Shown: positions 53,501-61,494, counted from the stretch's first letter. The stretch: DNA of 64,000 nt from Altererythrobacter sp. TH136 (GCF_007065885.1 NZ_CP041409.1:682001-746000), one strand, 5' to 3'. Program-made: numbers and translations. The notes: generated from the sequence alone by a model not told the origin.

Positions 53501-53987
53501 ACGCGAGCGCTTGCGCTCCGCGTTCGAGCAGGTGGACGCCCATTTCCGCCGGCTGTTCACCCGCCTGTTCGAAGGCGGTCAGGCGCACCTCGCGCTAATC
53601 GACAGCGACGATCCGCTCGACGCCGGGCTGGAAATCTACGCCCAACCCCCGGGCAAGCGCCTGCAGTCGCTGACCCTGCTGTCAGGCGGCGAACAGGCGC
53701 TCACCGCGATCGCGCTGATTTTCGCGCTGTTCCTCACCAACCCGGCGCCGATCTGCGTGCTCGATGAAGTCGACGCGCCGCTCGACGATGCCAACATCGA
53801 CCGGTTCTGCGACCTGCTCGATTCCATGGTGGCGGAAACCGATACCCGCTACCTGATCGTGACGCACAACGCCGTGACGATGAGCCGGATGCACCGCCTG
53901 TTCGGGGTGACGATGGTCGAGCGCGGCGTGAGCCGCCTGGTCAGCGTCGACCTCGGGGCGGCGGAGGAACTGCTCGCAGCGGAGTAG
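50562..53987 (+). CDS. smc: Chromosome segregation protein SMC
   Basis: Coiled-coil ATPase that organises and segregates the chromosome with ScpA and ScpB. The 1141 residues begin with Walker A GPNGCGKSNLLEAIRW. Ala/Arg/Glu-rich coiled coils occupy residues about 170-500 and 670-920 around a hinge with APGYERALAAVLG, and the C-terminus has the signature LLSGGEQALTAIAL with Walker B ICVLDEVDAPLDDAN. All ATPase motifs are intact. The upstream thiol-disulfide gene is likely in the same transcript. Confidence 0.97.
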   Translation: MRIRRLKLSGFKSFVEPSELRIEPGLTGVVGPNGCGKSNLLEAIRWVMGENSPKSMRSGGMDDVIFAGTASRPPRDFAEVVLTGEGDEGEPLEVVRRIERGAGSAYRVNGRDVRAKDVALTFADAATGAHSPALVSQGKIAQVIAAKPAERRMMLEEAAGIAGLHVRRRDAEGKLRQTEANLARLEDLMAGLDSQIATLRRQAKQAERYTVLSDQIRLAEARLLFARWRDAAAAAETARGEAKAADARVDAAQTASGAAQRAQAAAARALGDARDELSDRRHDASAHGHRMAALSGQLEAAEQRLADLDRQRARLEEDRGDADRLTRDAAEALARLERDLVANAATLKADEERRPAIAARLDDADRAARSAELALARATADHAGVEADWRVAEAEVAQATTALDRLDAEVQRIDAARSALAQTGDPDIDVRTARAAAEAATAELARLRARLDERRVLAATLRSARDEAASMLATARADVAGLEREHSALDRDRQARRRQAANRHGLPTALDQVRAAPGYERALAAVLGRDAKAPLGLPDGTPEGRFWSGSSAPAAVADALAAHVPDCPPQLAARLALVHVADTDDGRKLSPGEWLVTRGGGLRRWDGFVARGEGAAEAAWLEADNRLVDLERLLPPARAALAEAETAAAAAHEELATLQRELVADERALQAAADSERQALRAADQAEAERERQAARLEELAASAGALADRRAAALAEVEAARTKRASLPSPDTGRAALDAARNRNEDARTALQAATAALAAHDQALAVARERTQAQRADIAGWQARSSDAARRLSDMSRRFEEIEQERAVIAAKPEGLLREIEQGDTVRTRLSAELTAAESAMAAAQKAVEAADRILAETAEALAAARESRAGLAARAENEEQRREEMSRISGERFQCPPPLLTSRFGFAVETVRHAGLESEDLERLTASRERIGPVNLVATEELARIEAEHGSSAEEQAELLEAVNRLRGSIGNLNREGRERLRSAFEQVDAHFRRLFTRLFEGGQAHLALIDSDDPLDAGLEIYAQPPGKRLQSLTLLSGGEQALTAIALIFALFLTNPAPICVLDEVDAPLDDANIDRFCDLLDSMVAETDTRYLIVTHNAVTMSRMHRLFGVTMVERGVSRLVSVDLGAAEELLAAE

Positions 53988-54014
53988 CGCCGCCGATGCC
54001 GGAGCAACCTTGAC

Positions 54015-54052
54015 CATCAAGCGTTCGCACCGGGAATGGAGAACGCTTGATG
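54015..54052 (+). promoter_or_regulatory. 12-bp hairpin ending on the start codon of the LprI-like gene
   Basis: CATCAAGCGTTC (54015-54026) pairs perfectly with GAACGCTTGATG (54041-54052) around a 14-base loop. The last three paired bases are the ATG 54050-54052, and the likely ribosome site GGAATGGAG lies in the loop and stem. If formed in mRNA it should block or gate translation. No T-run follows, so it is not a terminator. Confidence 0.6.
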
Positions 54053-54991
54053 ACAATCCGCGACTGGCTGGGCGTCTCGGTGATCGCCCTGACGCTGACT
54101 GCGTGCGGCGAGACCGAACCGAAAAACGGATCGGCAGAAATCCTGGCCAGCAAGCAGAAATCACTCGCGCAACGCCTTAAGGCGGCGTGTTCTTCGCAAG
54201 CGACTTATGACCGCCTCAAGCAGGTGGCGTTCGATGAGGCGATCCGGATCCGCAACGCCGATCCGGTCAACCTCGATACGCTGTCCACCCATTCGCTGGT
54301 CCGAGTGGAAAATCCGGTCGTAAAGAGCCGGGACGAGACGCTCGACGTGACGGTGTGCAGCGGGCGGTTCGTGCTGCAGGTTCCGCCCGGGGCGGAGCGC
54401 GCGTTCGACGGCAAGCGGCAGCTGGTGGCGGACATCGAATACGCCGCGCAGGCGGCGGCCGACGGCAGCGGGCTGGTTTACCAGATCAAGGGCGCCGAGC
54501 CGATCATCTACCGTCTCGCAACATTCGATCTGCGATCCGACACCTATCGTCCCAAATCGCCGGCGACCGAGGTCGCAGCGGCGCAAGCCGCACCGCCGCC
54601 GGAGGCCAGGACCGCAGCTCCACCGCCCCCGCCGCCCCCTCCAGCAGCGACCCCGGCGCCGGCAGCTTCGCCGACCGCGCGGCCGGCACCCGCGCCAACC
54701 CAAGCGGCCCCGCGGGTTGCCGCGGCCGCCCCCAGCTTCAACTGCCGGGTGGCCCGATCGCGCAGCGAGCGAATGGTCTGCTCCAGTCCCCAGCTTGCCT
54801 CGCTGGACCGGGAGATGTCATCCCGGTTCTATTCGGCGCTGAGTCGCGGCAACGAGGGCGTCAGGGCGGAACTACGCCGAACTCGCGACAGCTTCCTCCG
54901 CTATCGCGAACGCTGCCCCGACGAAGCGTGCGTCGCGCAGGCCTATCGCGATCGAATGGATGAAATCCGCGACATCAGCGCCGCGCGCTAG
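54050..54991 (+). CDS. LprI/DUF1311-like lipoprotein with Pro/Ala linker
   Basis: An envelope protein of 313 residues. The signal peptide ends in the lipobox TLTAC (Cys about residue 18). Residues about 25-165 form a domain I do not recognise; about 175-230 is a low-complexity Pro/Ala linker; and the last 75 residues carry the LprI/DUF1311-like pattern FNCRVARSRSERMVCSSPQLASLD, with paired Cys including CPDEACV. The linker suggests the last domain reaches across the periplasm. LprI of mycobacteria inhibits lysozyme, but that role is not proven here. Confidence 0.75.
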   Translation: MTIRDWLGVSVIALTLTACGETEPKNGSAEILASKQKSLAQRLKAACSSQATYDRLKQVAFDEAIRIRNADPVNLDTLSTHSLVRVENPVVKSRDETLDVTVCSGRFVLQVPPGAERAFDGKRQLVADIEYAAQAAADGSGLVYQIKGAEPIIYRLATFDLRSDTYRPKSPATEVAAAQAAPPPEARTAAPPPPPPPPAATPAPAASPTARPAPAPTQAAPRVAAAAPSFNCRVARSRSERMVCSSPQLASLDREMSSRFYSALSRGNEGVRAELRRTRDSFLRYRERCPDEACVAQAYRDRMDEIRDISAAR

Positions 54992-55623
54992 ACCCTGTCC
55001 GCATCCGCCCTGGCAAACTGGGCAAGCTGTTCTTCGTGCGCTCGCTGGAACGCGGCACGCGAGGTGACCCGTTCGACATAGGCGTCCGTCGCGGGGCGAT
55101 CGGTGAATGTCTTGAGCGGATCGCCCCGCAGCACATCGGCCATCAGCAGGTCGGCCACGGTAAAGCGATCGGCGGCCAGCCATTCGCGGCTGTCCAGCAC
55201 GCGCTCCAGTTGTGTCAGGCGGCTGCCCAGCCAGGTGGTCAGGGGCGTGTCTGCATGGCCCGAAAACCGCAGGAACAGCCACGGCACCGTGACGATCTCG
55301 ATGGAGTTGAGCGCGGCGAACAGCCACTGGATGGTGTCCGCTTCACCCACGCTATCGCGCGGCATCAGCGCTTCGCTTTGTCGCGCCAGATGCAGCAGGC
55401 AGGCGCCGCTTTCGAAGATATGCACATCGCCATCGGACAGGTACGGCACCTGGCCGAATGGCTGCCGGTCCCGATGGTTGGCTTCACGCCCATCGAACGG
55501 CACCGTGGCGATCCGGTAGCCTAGGCTCGCCTCCCGACACGCCCAACGTAACCGCAAGTCGCGCACGAACCCGCGAGGCATTTCCGGTACCCAGTCATAG
55601 GTCCAGATCGTCAGGTCGCTCAT
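54988..55623 (-). CDS. Glutathione S-transferase family protein
   Basis: A 211-residue GST with an N-terminal thioredoxin-like domain (VPFDGREANHRDRQPFGQVPYLSDGDVHIFESGACLLHL) with the Pro-Tyr and Glu-Ser glutathione-binding residues, and an all-helical second domain containing DRFTVADLLMADVL. Its stop overlaps that of the convergent lipoprotein gene by 4 bases. The substrate is unknown. Confidence 0.9.
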   Translation of the reverse strand: MSDLTIWTYDWVPEMPRGFVRDLRLRWACREASLGYRIATVPFDGREANHRDRQPFGQVPYLSDGDVHIFESGACLLHLARQSEALMPRDSVGEADTIQWLFAALNSIEIVTVPWLFLRFSGHADTPLTTWLGSRLTQLERVLDSREWLAADRFTVADLLMADVLRGDPLKTFTDRPATDAYVERVTSRAAFQRAHEEQLAQFARADADRV

Positions 55624-55692
55624 CGCCGGCGTCCCTTTGCACGCCCGCGTGCTCGCCCACTCAGAATTACCCGGTTCGCCATGGCGAAAACC

Positions 55693-56106
55693 TCAAGCGG
55701 TGAGCGCCTCGGCAAGGCGGGTGCGGATCGCGCGCAGCCGGGCGATCACCTCGGGCGACACCGTCTCAGCGGTCGGGCTCTCCGCCCTGCCCGTCGGCTC
55801 AAACAGCGTGGCTGGTGCTGGCGGCGCTTCTACTGATGCCTCGACCGCGCTGCCGAAATCCTTGAGCGCTGTTCGCGCGCCGCGCAGCGTGTAGCCGTCG
55901 CGGTTCACCAGCCGGTCGATTTCGCGCACCAGCGCCACGTCTTCGGGGCGGTAATAGCGACGGCCGCCGCTGCGCTTCAGCGGCTTCAGCTGCGGAAACT
56001 GATCCTCCCAATAGCGCAGCACGTGGGTCTTGATGCCCAGCGCCTCGCCCAGTTCTCCGATCGTGCGCAGCGCGCCCTGATCCTTGCCGTCCTCGAATTC
56101 CGCCAC
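55693..56106 (-). CDS. MerR family regulator following ihfA
   Basis: A 137-residue regulator with the MerR helix-turn-helix: [40 protein letters not shown]. The C-terminal effector region is short and lacks conserved metal cysteines, so the signal is unknown. This MerR type is normally found directly after ihfA in alphaproteobacteria, as here (13 bp gap). A perfect 14-base palindrome (TTCGCC-AT-GGCGAA region near 55674-55687) lies just beyond its end. Confidence 0.9.
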   Translation of the reverse strand: MAEFEDGKDQGALRTIGELGEALGIKTHVLRYWEDQFPQLKPLKRSGGRRYYRPEDVALVREIDRLVNRDGYTLRGARTALKDFGSAVEASVEAPPAPATLFEPTGRAESPTAETVSPEVIARLRAIRTRLAEALTA

Positions 56107-56119
56107 CCGAGCCGCTCCT

Positions 56120-56416
56120 TTATCCGTTTGCCACTCGCTCCTTGAGCAGCTGGCTGGCGCGGAAGGTCATCACCCGCCGGGGAGTGATCGGCACCTCGAC
56201 GCCGGTCTTGGGATTGCGGCCGATCCGTTCGCGCTTCTCGCGCAGCACGAACGTGCCGAACCCGGAAATCTTGACGTTCTCACCCTGGCTCATCGCCTCG
56301 CACATATGCCGCAGGATGGCTTCGACCAATTCGAGCGCCTCCGCCCGGGAGAACCCGTGCTTGCGGTTGATGGTATCAGCGAGGTCGGCGCGGGTAAGCG
56401 TGCCAACGGAACGCAT
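56120..56416 (-). CDS. ihfA: Integration host factor alpha subunit
   Basis: DNA-bending protein that pairs with IhfB. The 98 residues show [18 protein letters not shown], the dimer core [27 protein letters not shown] and the DNA-arm [14 protein letters not shown]. It has its own promoter candidate upstream as well as read-through from fabH. The fabH-ihfA-merR order is typical of alphaproteobacteria. Confidence 0.96.
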   Translation of the reverse strand: MRSVGTLTRADLADTINRKHGFSRAEALELVEAILRHMCEAMSQGENVKISGFGTFVLREKRERIGRNPKTGVEVPITPRRVMTFRASQLLKERVANG

Positions 56417-56461
56417 AAGAGTGTTCTCCTGCCCGTTCGTGCGACCCGTGGGGATTAACTT

Positions 56462-56490
56462 ATGCTATCCATTTAGCGCGACTGCCGCAA
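56462..56490 (-). promoter_or_regulatory. Candidate sigma-70 promoter of ihfA
   Basis: Minus-strand TTGCGG (56490-56485), 17 bases, TAGCAT (56467-56462), in the 106-bp fabH-ihfA gap. It would give a leader of about 40 bases. Confidence 0.5.
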
Positions 56491-56522
56491 TGGGTTTGCG
56501 CAGAAACTCAAAGAATTACGGG

Positions 56523-57500
56523 TCAGACGCGGACCAGGCTGGCGCCCCAGGTGAAGCCGCCGCCCATCGCTTCGAGCATCACCAGATCGCCGGACTTGAT
56601 CCGTCCGTCGCGCACGGCCGTGTCGTAAGCCAGCGGCACTGAAGCGGCCGAGGTGTTGGCGTGCTGATCGACCGTGACTACCACCTTCTCCGCCGGCAGC
56701 CCTAGCTTGCGGGCGGTGGCATCGAGGATGCGGGCGTTGGCTTGGTGCGGCACCACCCAGTCGATGTCCTCTGCGGTGAAGCCGGTCTGCTCCAGCACCG
56801 CCTGCAGCACGGTCGCCAAGTTGACCACCGCATGGCGGAACACTTCGCGGCCTTTCATGCGCAGCTTGCCGACCGTGCCGGTGGTGGAGGCACCGCCATC
56901 GACGTACAGGAGTTCGTTGTGCGCGCCGTCGGCGTGAAGCTGGCTGAACAGGATGCCGGGCCCGTCGCCGTATCCCTCGGCAGCGACCTCGCGCGCCTCC
57001 AGCACGAATGCGCCGGCCCCGTCGCCGAACAGAACGCAGGTGGTGCGGTCTTCCCAATCGAGGATGCGGCTGAAGGTCTCCGCGCCGATCACCAGGGCAC
57101 GCTTGGCCATCCCGGTACGCAGCATCGAATCCGCGGTCGCCAGGGCATACAGAAAGCCGGAGCACACCGCGGCCACATCGAACGCGATGCCGCCCCGGCA
57201 GCCGAGCATGTCCTGCACCTTGGTCGCCGTGGCCGGAAAGGTCTGGTCCGGCGTCGCGGTCGCCAGGACGATCAGGCCGATGTCGCTGGCCTCCAGCCCC
57301 GCGGCCCCAAGCGCGCGGCGGCAGGCATCGGCGGCGAGGGTCGCGGTGGTTTCCCCTTCGCCGGCGATGTAGCGGTTGCGGATGCCGGTCCGCTCGACGA
57401 TCCATTCGTCGCTGGTGTCGACCATCTGCGCCATTTCGGCATTCGGCACCGCGCGCTTCGGCAATGCGGAGCCGGACCCGACGATCACCGAACGGATCAT
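56523..57500 (-). CDS. fabH: 3-oxoacyl-[ACP] synthase III
   Basis: Starts fatty acid chains by condensing acetyl-CoA with malonyl-ACP. The 325 residues carry the catalytic Cys113 in AAVCSGF, the His in VPHQANARI and the Asn in [10 protein letters not shown], with ERTGIRNR and the closing [13 protein letters not shown]. The ATG overlaps the plsX stop (ATGA). Confidence 0.97.
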   Translation of the reverse strand: MIRSVIVGSGSALPKRAVPNAEMAQMVDTSDEWIVERTGIRNRYIAGEGETTATLAADACRRALGAAGLEASDIGLIVLATATPDQTFPATATKVQDMLGCRGGIAFDVAAVCSGFLYALATADSMLRTGMAKRALVIGAETFSRILDWEDRTTCVLFGDGAGAFVLEAREVAAEGYGDGPGILFSQLHADGAHNELLYVDGGASTTGTVGKLRMKGREVFRHAVVNLATVLQAVLEQTGFTAEDIDWVVPHQANARILDATARKLGLPAEKVVVTVDQHANTSAASVPLAYDTAVRDGRIKSGDLVMLEAMGGGFTWGASLVRV

Positions 57501-58591
57501 GCGGGCTGCCCCTCATCGGCGGCGGAACGCTTCGATCGGCCCCCTGACTTGCCCCCCGTGGTGCTCAGCTTGCTTTCGCCCAGCTCCGCGAGGTCGGCCG
57601 AAATGCGGTGCGTGAGGTCGTCCTCGAGCAGCCGCGCCGCGACCGCGACGGCATTGGCGACCCCCGCGGCAGTAGCGCTGCCGTGGCTTTTCACCACCAC
57701 GCCGTTCAGCCCCAGAAAGACCGCGCCGTTGTGATTGTTGGGATCGAGGTGATGGCGCAGCAGTTCGGTCGCCGGACGCGAGACCAGGAAACCGATCTTG
57801 GAGCGGACCGAACTGGTGAAGGCGTTACGCAACAGGTCGGTCACGAACCGCGCCGCGCCCTCGATCGCTTTCAGCGCGATGTTGCCGGAGAAGCCGTCGC
57901 TCACCACCACGTCGCATTCGCCGCGGTTGATCTTGTCCGCCTCGATGAACCCGTCGAAGCGCATCGCGAGGCCGGTCGCCTCGCGCAGCCGCTGAGTCGC
58001 CTCCTGCAGCTGATCGGTGCCCTTGGTCTCCTCGGTCCCGATGTTGAGCAGGCGCACGCGCGGCGCCTCGAGCCCGGTCACGATGCGTGAGTAGGCGGCC
58101 CCCATGATCGCGAACTGGACCAGGTTGCGCGCATCACACTCGGTATTGGCGCCGAGATCCAGCATGATGACGTCGTTGTCACCCAGGGTCGGCAGCAGGG
58201 CGGCAAGCGCCGGCCGGTCGATGCCCTTGATGGTGCGCAGCGCCAGCTTGCTCATCGCCATCAGCGCGCCGGTGTTGCCGGCGCTGACCGCGGCGCCCGC
58301 GTGACCCTGTTTCACCGCGTTCACGGCGAGGCCCATGCTGGTGGTCTTGGCGCGGCGAAGCGCCTGCGTCGGCTTCTCGTCGCCGCCGACAACATCCTCG
58401 CAATGGAGAATCTCGGATGCGCCGCGCATCTGCGGATGGGCATCGAGCGCGGCCTTGATCCGCGGCTCGTCGCCAACCAGCAGGAACTTGAACTTCTCGT
58501 GCCGGCGCCGCGCAAGGGCAGCGCCCGAGATCATCGTCTGCACGCCTTCATCGCCGCCCATCGCATCGACGGCGATACGCGGCAGTGTCAT
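57497..58591 (-). CDS. plsX: Phosphate acyltransferase PlsX
   Basis: Converts acyl-ACP to acyl-phosphate for PlsY. The 364 residues start [15 protein letters not shown] and contain [11 protein letters not shown]-type [22 protein letters not shown] and [16 protein letters not shown], all diagnostic. The C-terminal 25 residues are a basic Ser/Gly-rich extension. It lies between rpmF and fabH, the classic lipid-ribosome gene order. Confidence 0.96.
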   Translation of the reverse strand: MTLPRIAVDAMGGDEGVQTMISGAALARRRHEKFKFLLVGDEPRIKAALDAHPQMRGASEILHCEDVVGGDEKPTQALRRAKTTSMGLAVNAVKQGHAGAAVSAGNTGALMAMSKLALRTIKGIDRPALAALLPTLGDNDVIMLDLGANTECDARNLVQFAIMGAAYSRIVTGLEAPRVRLLNIGTEETKGTDQLQEATQRLREATGLAMRFDGFIEADKINRGECDVVVSDGFSGNIALKAIEGAARFVTDLLRNAFTSSVRSKIGFLVSRPATELLRHHLDPNNHNGAVFLGLNGVVVKSHGSATAAGVANAVAVAARLLEDDLTHRISADLAELGESKLSTTGGKSGGRSKRSAADEGQPA

Positions 58592-58616
58592 GGCAGTACG
58601 GACCCGTTACCGGCCG

Positions 58617-58796
58617 TCAGAGGCCGACGGCGATGACTTCGCGGCCGTTGTAGTGCCCGCAGTGATTGCAGAGGTTGTGCGGGCGCTTCAGCTCCCCGCA
58701 GTTGCTGCATTCGTGGTGCGCTTCAACCTTCAGCGCATCGTGGCTGCGGCGCATGCCCCGGCGAGAGGGCGAAGTCTTTCTTTTGGGGACAGCCAT
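58617..58796 (-). CDS. rpmF: 50S ribosomal protein L32
   Basis: A 59-residue large-subunit protein starting [21 protein letters not shown]. It has two CxxC pairs (CSNC and CNHC), so it is the zinc-binding C+ form. It is first in the rpmF-plsX-fabH-ihfA-merR run. ATG 58794-58796 is the conserved start; longer frame upstream is not conserved. Confidence 0.97.
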   Translation of the reverse strand: MAVPKRKTSPSRRGMRRSHDALKVEAHHECSNCGELKRPHNLCNHCGHYNGREVIAVGL

Positions 58797-58917
58797 TTCG
58801 GCACCTGTTCCAGTGTAAGCGTGTGTGTCGAGGTTGCCGTAGGCGAAGGCCTCGCGGCGCACAACCCGGGCGGGCGGGCACGCTTTGCAAGGACCCAACC
58901 GTGGCGGGAAGGCGCGG

Positions 58918-58945
58918 CCTATAGCGAAAATCTGCGCCGTTGCAA
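58918..58945 (-). promoter_or_regulatory. Candidate housekeeping promoter of the rpmF operon
   Basis: Minus-strand TTGCAA (58945-58940), 16 bases, TATAGG (58923-58918), followed by a leader of about 115 bases. Both boxes fit alphaproteobacterial housekeeping promoters. Confidence 0.6.
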
Positions 58946-59000
58946 GGCCGCGGGCATGTGCTAGCCAGCCTTACCAGGTTCGCATTGGGGAGTGGGGCGA

Positions 59001-59393
59001 ATGATCCTTCCGGTTACACTGTGCGCGGCGGCGGCCGCGGCGCTCATCAATATCTGGCTGTCCACGCGGATCGGCCAGCTGCGCATGGCGCACAAGATCT
59101 CGATCGGCGACGACGCGGGCGGCCCGCTGACGGCGCGAATGCGCGCGCAACTGAACTTCGTGGAGAACACCGCCTTCGTGCTCGTGCTGATCGCCGCGAT
59201 TGAGTTGAGCGGAGAAGGCGACCCGTGGCTCGCGTGGGTGGCGGCGGTCTACATGCTCGGCCGGGTGGCGCATGGCCTGGGGATGGATGGCGGCGCGCTC
59301 GGCAAGGGGCGGTCGGTCGGCACGATCATCACGATGCTGACGCAGCTTGGCCTAGCGGTGGCGGCGGTGCTGATCGTGCTGCGGGTGCTATAG
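59001..59393 (+). CDS. MAPEG family membrane protein (third copy)
   Basis: A 130-residue protein with about four membrane helices and the family centre RMRAQLNFVENTAFVLVLIA, containing the conserved Arg, Asn and Glu, then RVAHGLGMDGG. This copy is closer to microsomal GST-type MAPEG proteins than the pair at 21235-22112. ATG 59001 with GGGGAG upstream is preferred over GTG 58992. Confidence 0.87.
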   Translation: MILPVTLCAAAAAALINIWLSTRIGQLRMAHKISIGDDAGGPLTARMRAQLNFVENTAFVLVLIAAIELSGEGDPWLAWVAAVYMLGRVAHGLGMDGGALGKGRSVGTIITMLTQLGLAVAAVLIVLRVL

Positions 59394-59403
59394 CTTAGCG
59401 CCC

Positions 59404-60072
59404 TCAACTCAGCGCGTAGTCGCTCACAAAAGCATTCGTCTGTCGCTCCCGGCCGAAGGTGCTGGTCGGGCCGTGGCCGGGGATGAAGGTCACGTCGTTA
59501 CCCAGCGGCCACAGCTTCCGCGTGATCGCGTCGATCAGATCCTGGTGATTGCCCATCGGGAAGTCGGTGCGGCCGATCGAGCCCTGGAACAGCACGTCGC
59601 CCACGATCGCGAAGTTCGACGGGCGATGGAAGAACACCACGTGCCCGGGGGTGTGGCCGGGGCAATGGATCACCTCCAGCGTCAGCTCGCCGACCGTGAC
59701 GGTGTCGCCCTCCTGCAGCCAGCGGTCTGGTTCGAAAACTTCGGCCTGCATGCCGTACTTGCCGCCGTCCTCGCCCAGCCGGTCGATCCAGAACCGGTCG
59801 GCCTCGTGCGGCCCCTCGATCTGAAGGCCCAGTTCCTGCGCCAACATGCCGGCTTGGCCGCAATGGTCGAGGTGCCCGTGCGTGACGAGCAGCTTTTCCA
59901 ACGTGACCCCTGCCTTCGCCACCGCCGCCTTCAGCCGGTCGAGATCGCCGCCCGGATCCACCAGCGCCCCGCGCATGGTCCGGGTGCACCAGATCAGCGA
60001 ACAGTTCTGCTGCAGCGGCGTCACCGGAATGATCGCGGCGCGCATCGGCGGCGTGGCGGGAGTGTCGGTCAT
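59404..60072 (-). CDS. Glyoxalase II-like metallo-beta-lactamase-fold hydrolase
   Basis: A 222-residue hydrolase with the metal motif THGHLDHCG, later CPGHTPGH and FQGSIGRTDF, and C-terminal FIPGHGPTSTFGRE. These match the YcbL/GloB-like group (YcbL-type single-domain glyoxalase II). The ATG at 60070-60072 begins the conserved N-terminus. The 3' end is convergent with the MAPEG gene after 10 bp. Confidence 0.9.
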   Translation of the reverse strand: MTDTPATPPMRAAIIPVTPLQQNCSLIWCTRTMRGALVDPGGDLDRLKAAVAKAGVTLEKLLVTHGHLDHCGQAGMLAQELGLQIEGPHEADRFWIDRLGEDGGKYGMQAEVFEPDRWLQEGDTVTVGELTLEVIHCPGHTPGHVVFFHRPSNFAIVGDVLFQGSIGRTDFPMGNHQDLIDAITRKLWPLGNDVTFIPGHGPTSTFGRERQTNAFVSDYALS

Positions 60073-60121
60073 GGCCCGTGAAGTGCCCCTGCGCCGGGAC
60101 GATTGCAAGCGGCGCCAGGCT

Positions 60122-60787
60122 TCACAACCGGCCGCCCTTCCACACCACCCGGCCGACAATCTCGAGTTCGTCCAGCGATACCTCGACCGGCGGATAGGCG
60201 TGATTCTCGCTGATCAACGAAGCGCGCCCACGCCCGGCCGGGGCGAGGCGCTTGACCAGCAGGACATCGTCCAGCCGCACCACATGAATGCCATCCCGCA
60301 GGCTTCGCTGCCCCTTGTCGACGAGGATCTCATCACCGTCGTTAAGCAGCGGCACCATGGAATCGCCGGTCACGCGGATCGTCGACAGCTGGTCGATGCT
60401 CAGGCCCGCATCGCGCAGCCAGCGGGGCGAGAAGCGGAAGCTGTCGAACGGCGCTTCGTCGCTTGCCATCGCCCCCGCGCCCGCCGCGGCACCGATCGCC
60501 AGGCGGGGCACCTCGATCCACTCCTCGCGCAAGCGGGGAGCTTGCCCCGTCGCGCGACGGGCGGCGCCTTCAGGATCAGCGCCGCCCAGTTCGCTTTCGG
60601 GCACGGCGAAGAACTGCGCCAGCGTGCGGCGATCGCTTTCCTCGAGCCGGCGCGGGCTGCCCTTGCGGATGAACTGTTGCAGGTAGCTCGCGTTGCGGCC
60701 GAGCATTTCGGACAAGCCGGACAGGCTGACGCCGCGCTGACGAGCCAGCTGCAGCAGTCGATCGCGCGGCGAAGTCTGGTTTACCAT
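60122..60787 (-). CDS. XRE-type repressor with S24 (LexA-like) peptidase domain
   Basis: A 221-residue phage-repressor-like protein. The N-terminal helix-turn-helix covers residues about 8-62 (GVSLSGLSEMLGRNASYLQQFI). The S24 domain has the nucleophile Ser143 in VTGDSMVPLL and the base Lys179 in DVLLVKRL, so it can probably cleave itself. ATG 60785-60787 has AGGAAGGAAG upstream. Two operator-like repeats overlap its leader, suggesting autorepression and control of the divergent small genes. No phage genes are nearby. Confidence 0.9.
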   Translation of the reverse strand: MVNQTSPRDRLLQLARQRGVSLSGLSEMLGRNASYLQQFIRKGSPRRLEESDRRTLAQFFAVPESELGGADPEGAARRATGQAPRLREEWIEVPRLAIGAAAGAGAMASDEAPFDSFRFSPRWLRDAGLSIDQLSTIRVTGDSMVPLLNDGDEILVDKGQRSLRDGIHVVRLDDVLLVKRLAPAGRGRASLISENHAYPPVEVSLDELEIVGRVVWKGGRL

Positions 60788-60793
60788 TCTTCC

Positions 60794-60830
60794 TTCCTAG
60801 ATGAAGGATTTTTCCTAGACAAGTAGGATT
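60794..60830. promoter_or_regulatory. Two-unit operator upstream of the S24 repressor
   Basis: Two similar units: TTCCTAGATGAAGGATT (60794-60810) and TTCCTAGACAAGTAGGATT (60812-60830). Each is a dyad with TCCT arms facing AGGA; the second has TCCTA-x6-TAGGA. They start 6 bases from the repressor start codon and lie about 60 bases before the divergent small gene. Confidence 0.6.
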
Positions 60831-60887
60831 TCGCCCGCAAGCTAGTGCCCTCGATTGCCTATTCGAGTCGCACGATCGAGGAGCCTT

Positions 60888-61076
60888 ATGCTGATCCGCA
60901 CCATCGAAAAATTCCTGCGGGAGAACCGCATGTCCGCCACCCGGTTCGGCCGGCTGGCCGCCAATGACCCACGCCTGGTCCTCGATCTGCGGATGGGCCG
61001 AGAACCGCGTGCACAGATGACGTCCCGGGTGGAACATTTCATGAACAAATATCGGGGAAGCTGCCATGCTCAATAG
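60888..61076 (+). CDS. 62-residue putative DNA-binding protein
   Basis: A small basic protein starting at ATG 60888 with GAGGAG upstream. The pattern IRTIEKFLRENRMSATRFGR-LAANDPRLVLDLRMGREP then SRVEHFMNKY looks like a short Cro/XRE-type helical DNA-binding domain. I recall similar proteins in sphingomonads but no function. It faces the S24 repressor across the operator pair and overlaps the next gene by 11 bases. Confidence 0.7.
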   Translation: MLIRTIEKFLRENRMSATRFGRLAANDPRLVLDLRMGREPRAQMTSRVEHFMNKYRGSCHAQ

Positions 61077-61419
61077 TGAAACCCCCGCCCCGCCCCCTTT
61101 GCGCACCCGCCGCGGCGCCGGCGAACGGCTGCGCGAGGCGGTGCTCAGGCTGGCTGGTCCGCACGGAGTGCTCGCGCGGCACAGTCACAAGAACTGGGCG
61201 AGCATCACCTTCGCCGGCGCGCGCCACCGGCTGGAACTGGTGTTCGATGGGGCAGACGCCGTGGAAGCGGGCGATTTGTTCGTGGCGGCGCTGGCCGATC
61301 ACGAATTCACCATCTTGAGTCAGCTGGTCGCGGAAGCCGCCGTGGTCGCGGTGGATCATCGCCTCCACCCGGCACGCCTTCAGGTCACGTGCGAGATTCT
61401 GCTGCTGGAGGACGCCTGA
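61066..61419 (+). CDS. 117-residue conserved hypothetical protein
   Basis: A cytoplasmic protein of unknown function. It has a Pro-rich N-terminus (residues 7-12), a helix about 18-34, then a mixed region with KNWASITFAGARHRLELVF and a closing LQVTCEILLLEDA that looks like beta strands. The start lies inside the previous gene, in another frame, so translation is coupled. No catalytic motif stands out. The two small genes may be a unit controlled by the S24 repressor. Confidence 0.65.
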   Translation: MLNSETPAPPPLRTRRGAGERLREAVLRLAGPHGVLARHSHKNWASITFAGARHRLELVFDGADAVEAGDLFVAALADHEFTILSQLVAEAAVVAVDHRLHPARLQVTCEILLLEDA

Positions 61420-61459
61420 ACGCTATGCCGGGGCCTTTCGATTTTTTCGCTCTGAACAG

Positions 61460-61477
61460 TGTGACACGTGTGACACT
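61460..61477 (+). repeat. Second copy of the TGTGACACN direct repeat
   Basis: Two 9-base units, TGTGACACG (61460-61468) and TGTGACACT (61469-61477), preceded by ACAG and, further up, a T-run as at 2316. One base differs from the first 18 bases of the lepB copy. It lies between convergent gene ends, so an operator role is unlikely here. Confidence 0.6.
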
Positions 61478-61494
61478 TCCGGCAGGCGGCCGCC

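Noticed and set aside
60122-61419. Prophage remnant
   Set aside because: Only the repressor looks phage-like; there is no integrase, structural gene, attachment site or change in base composition.
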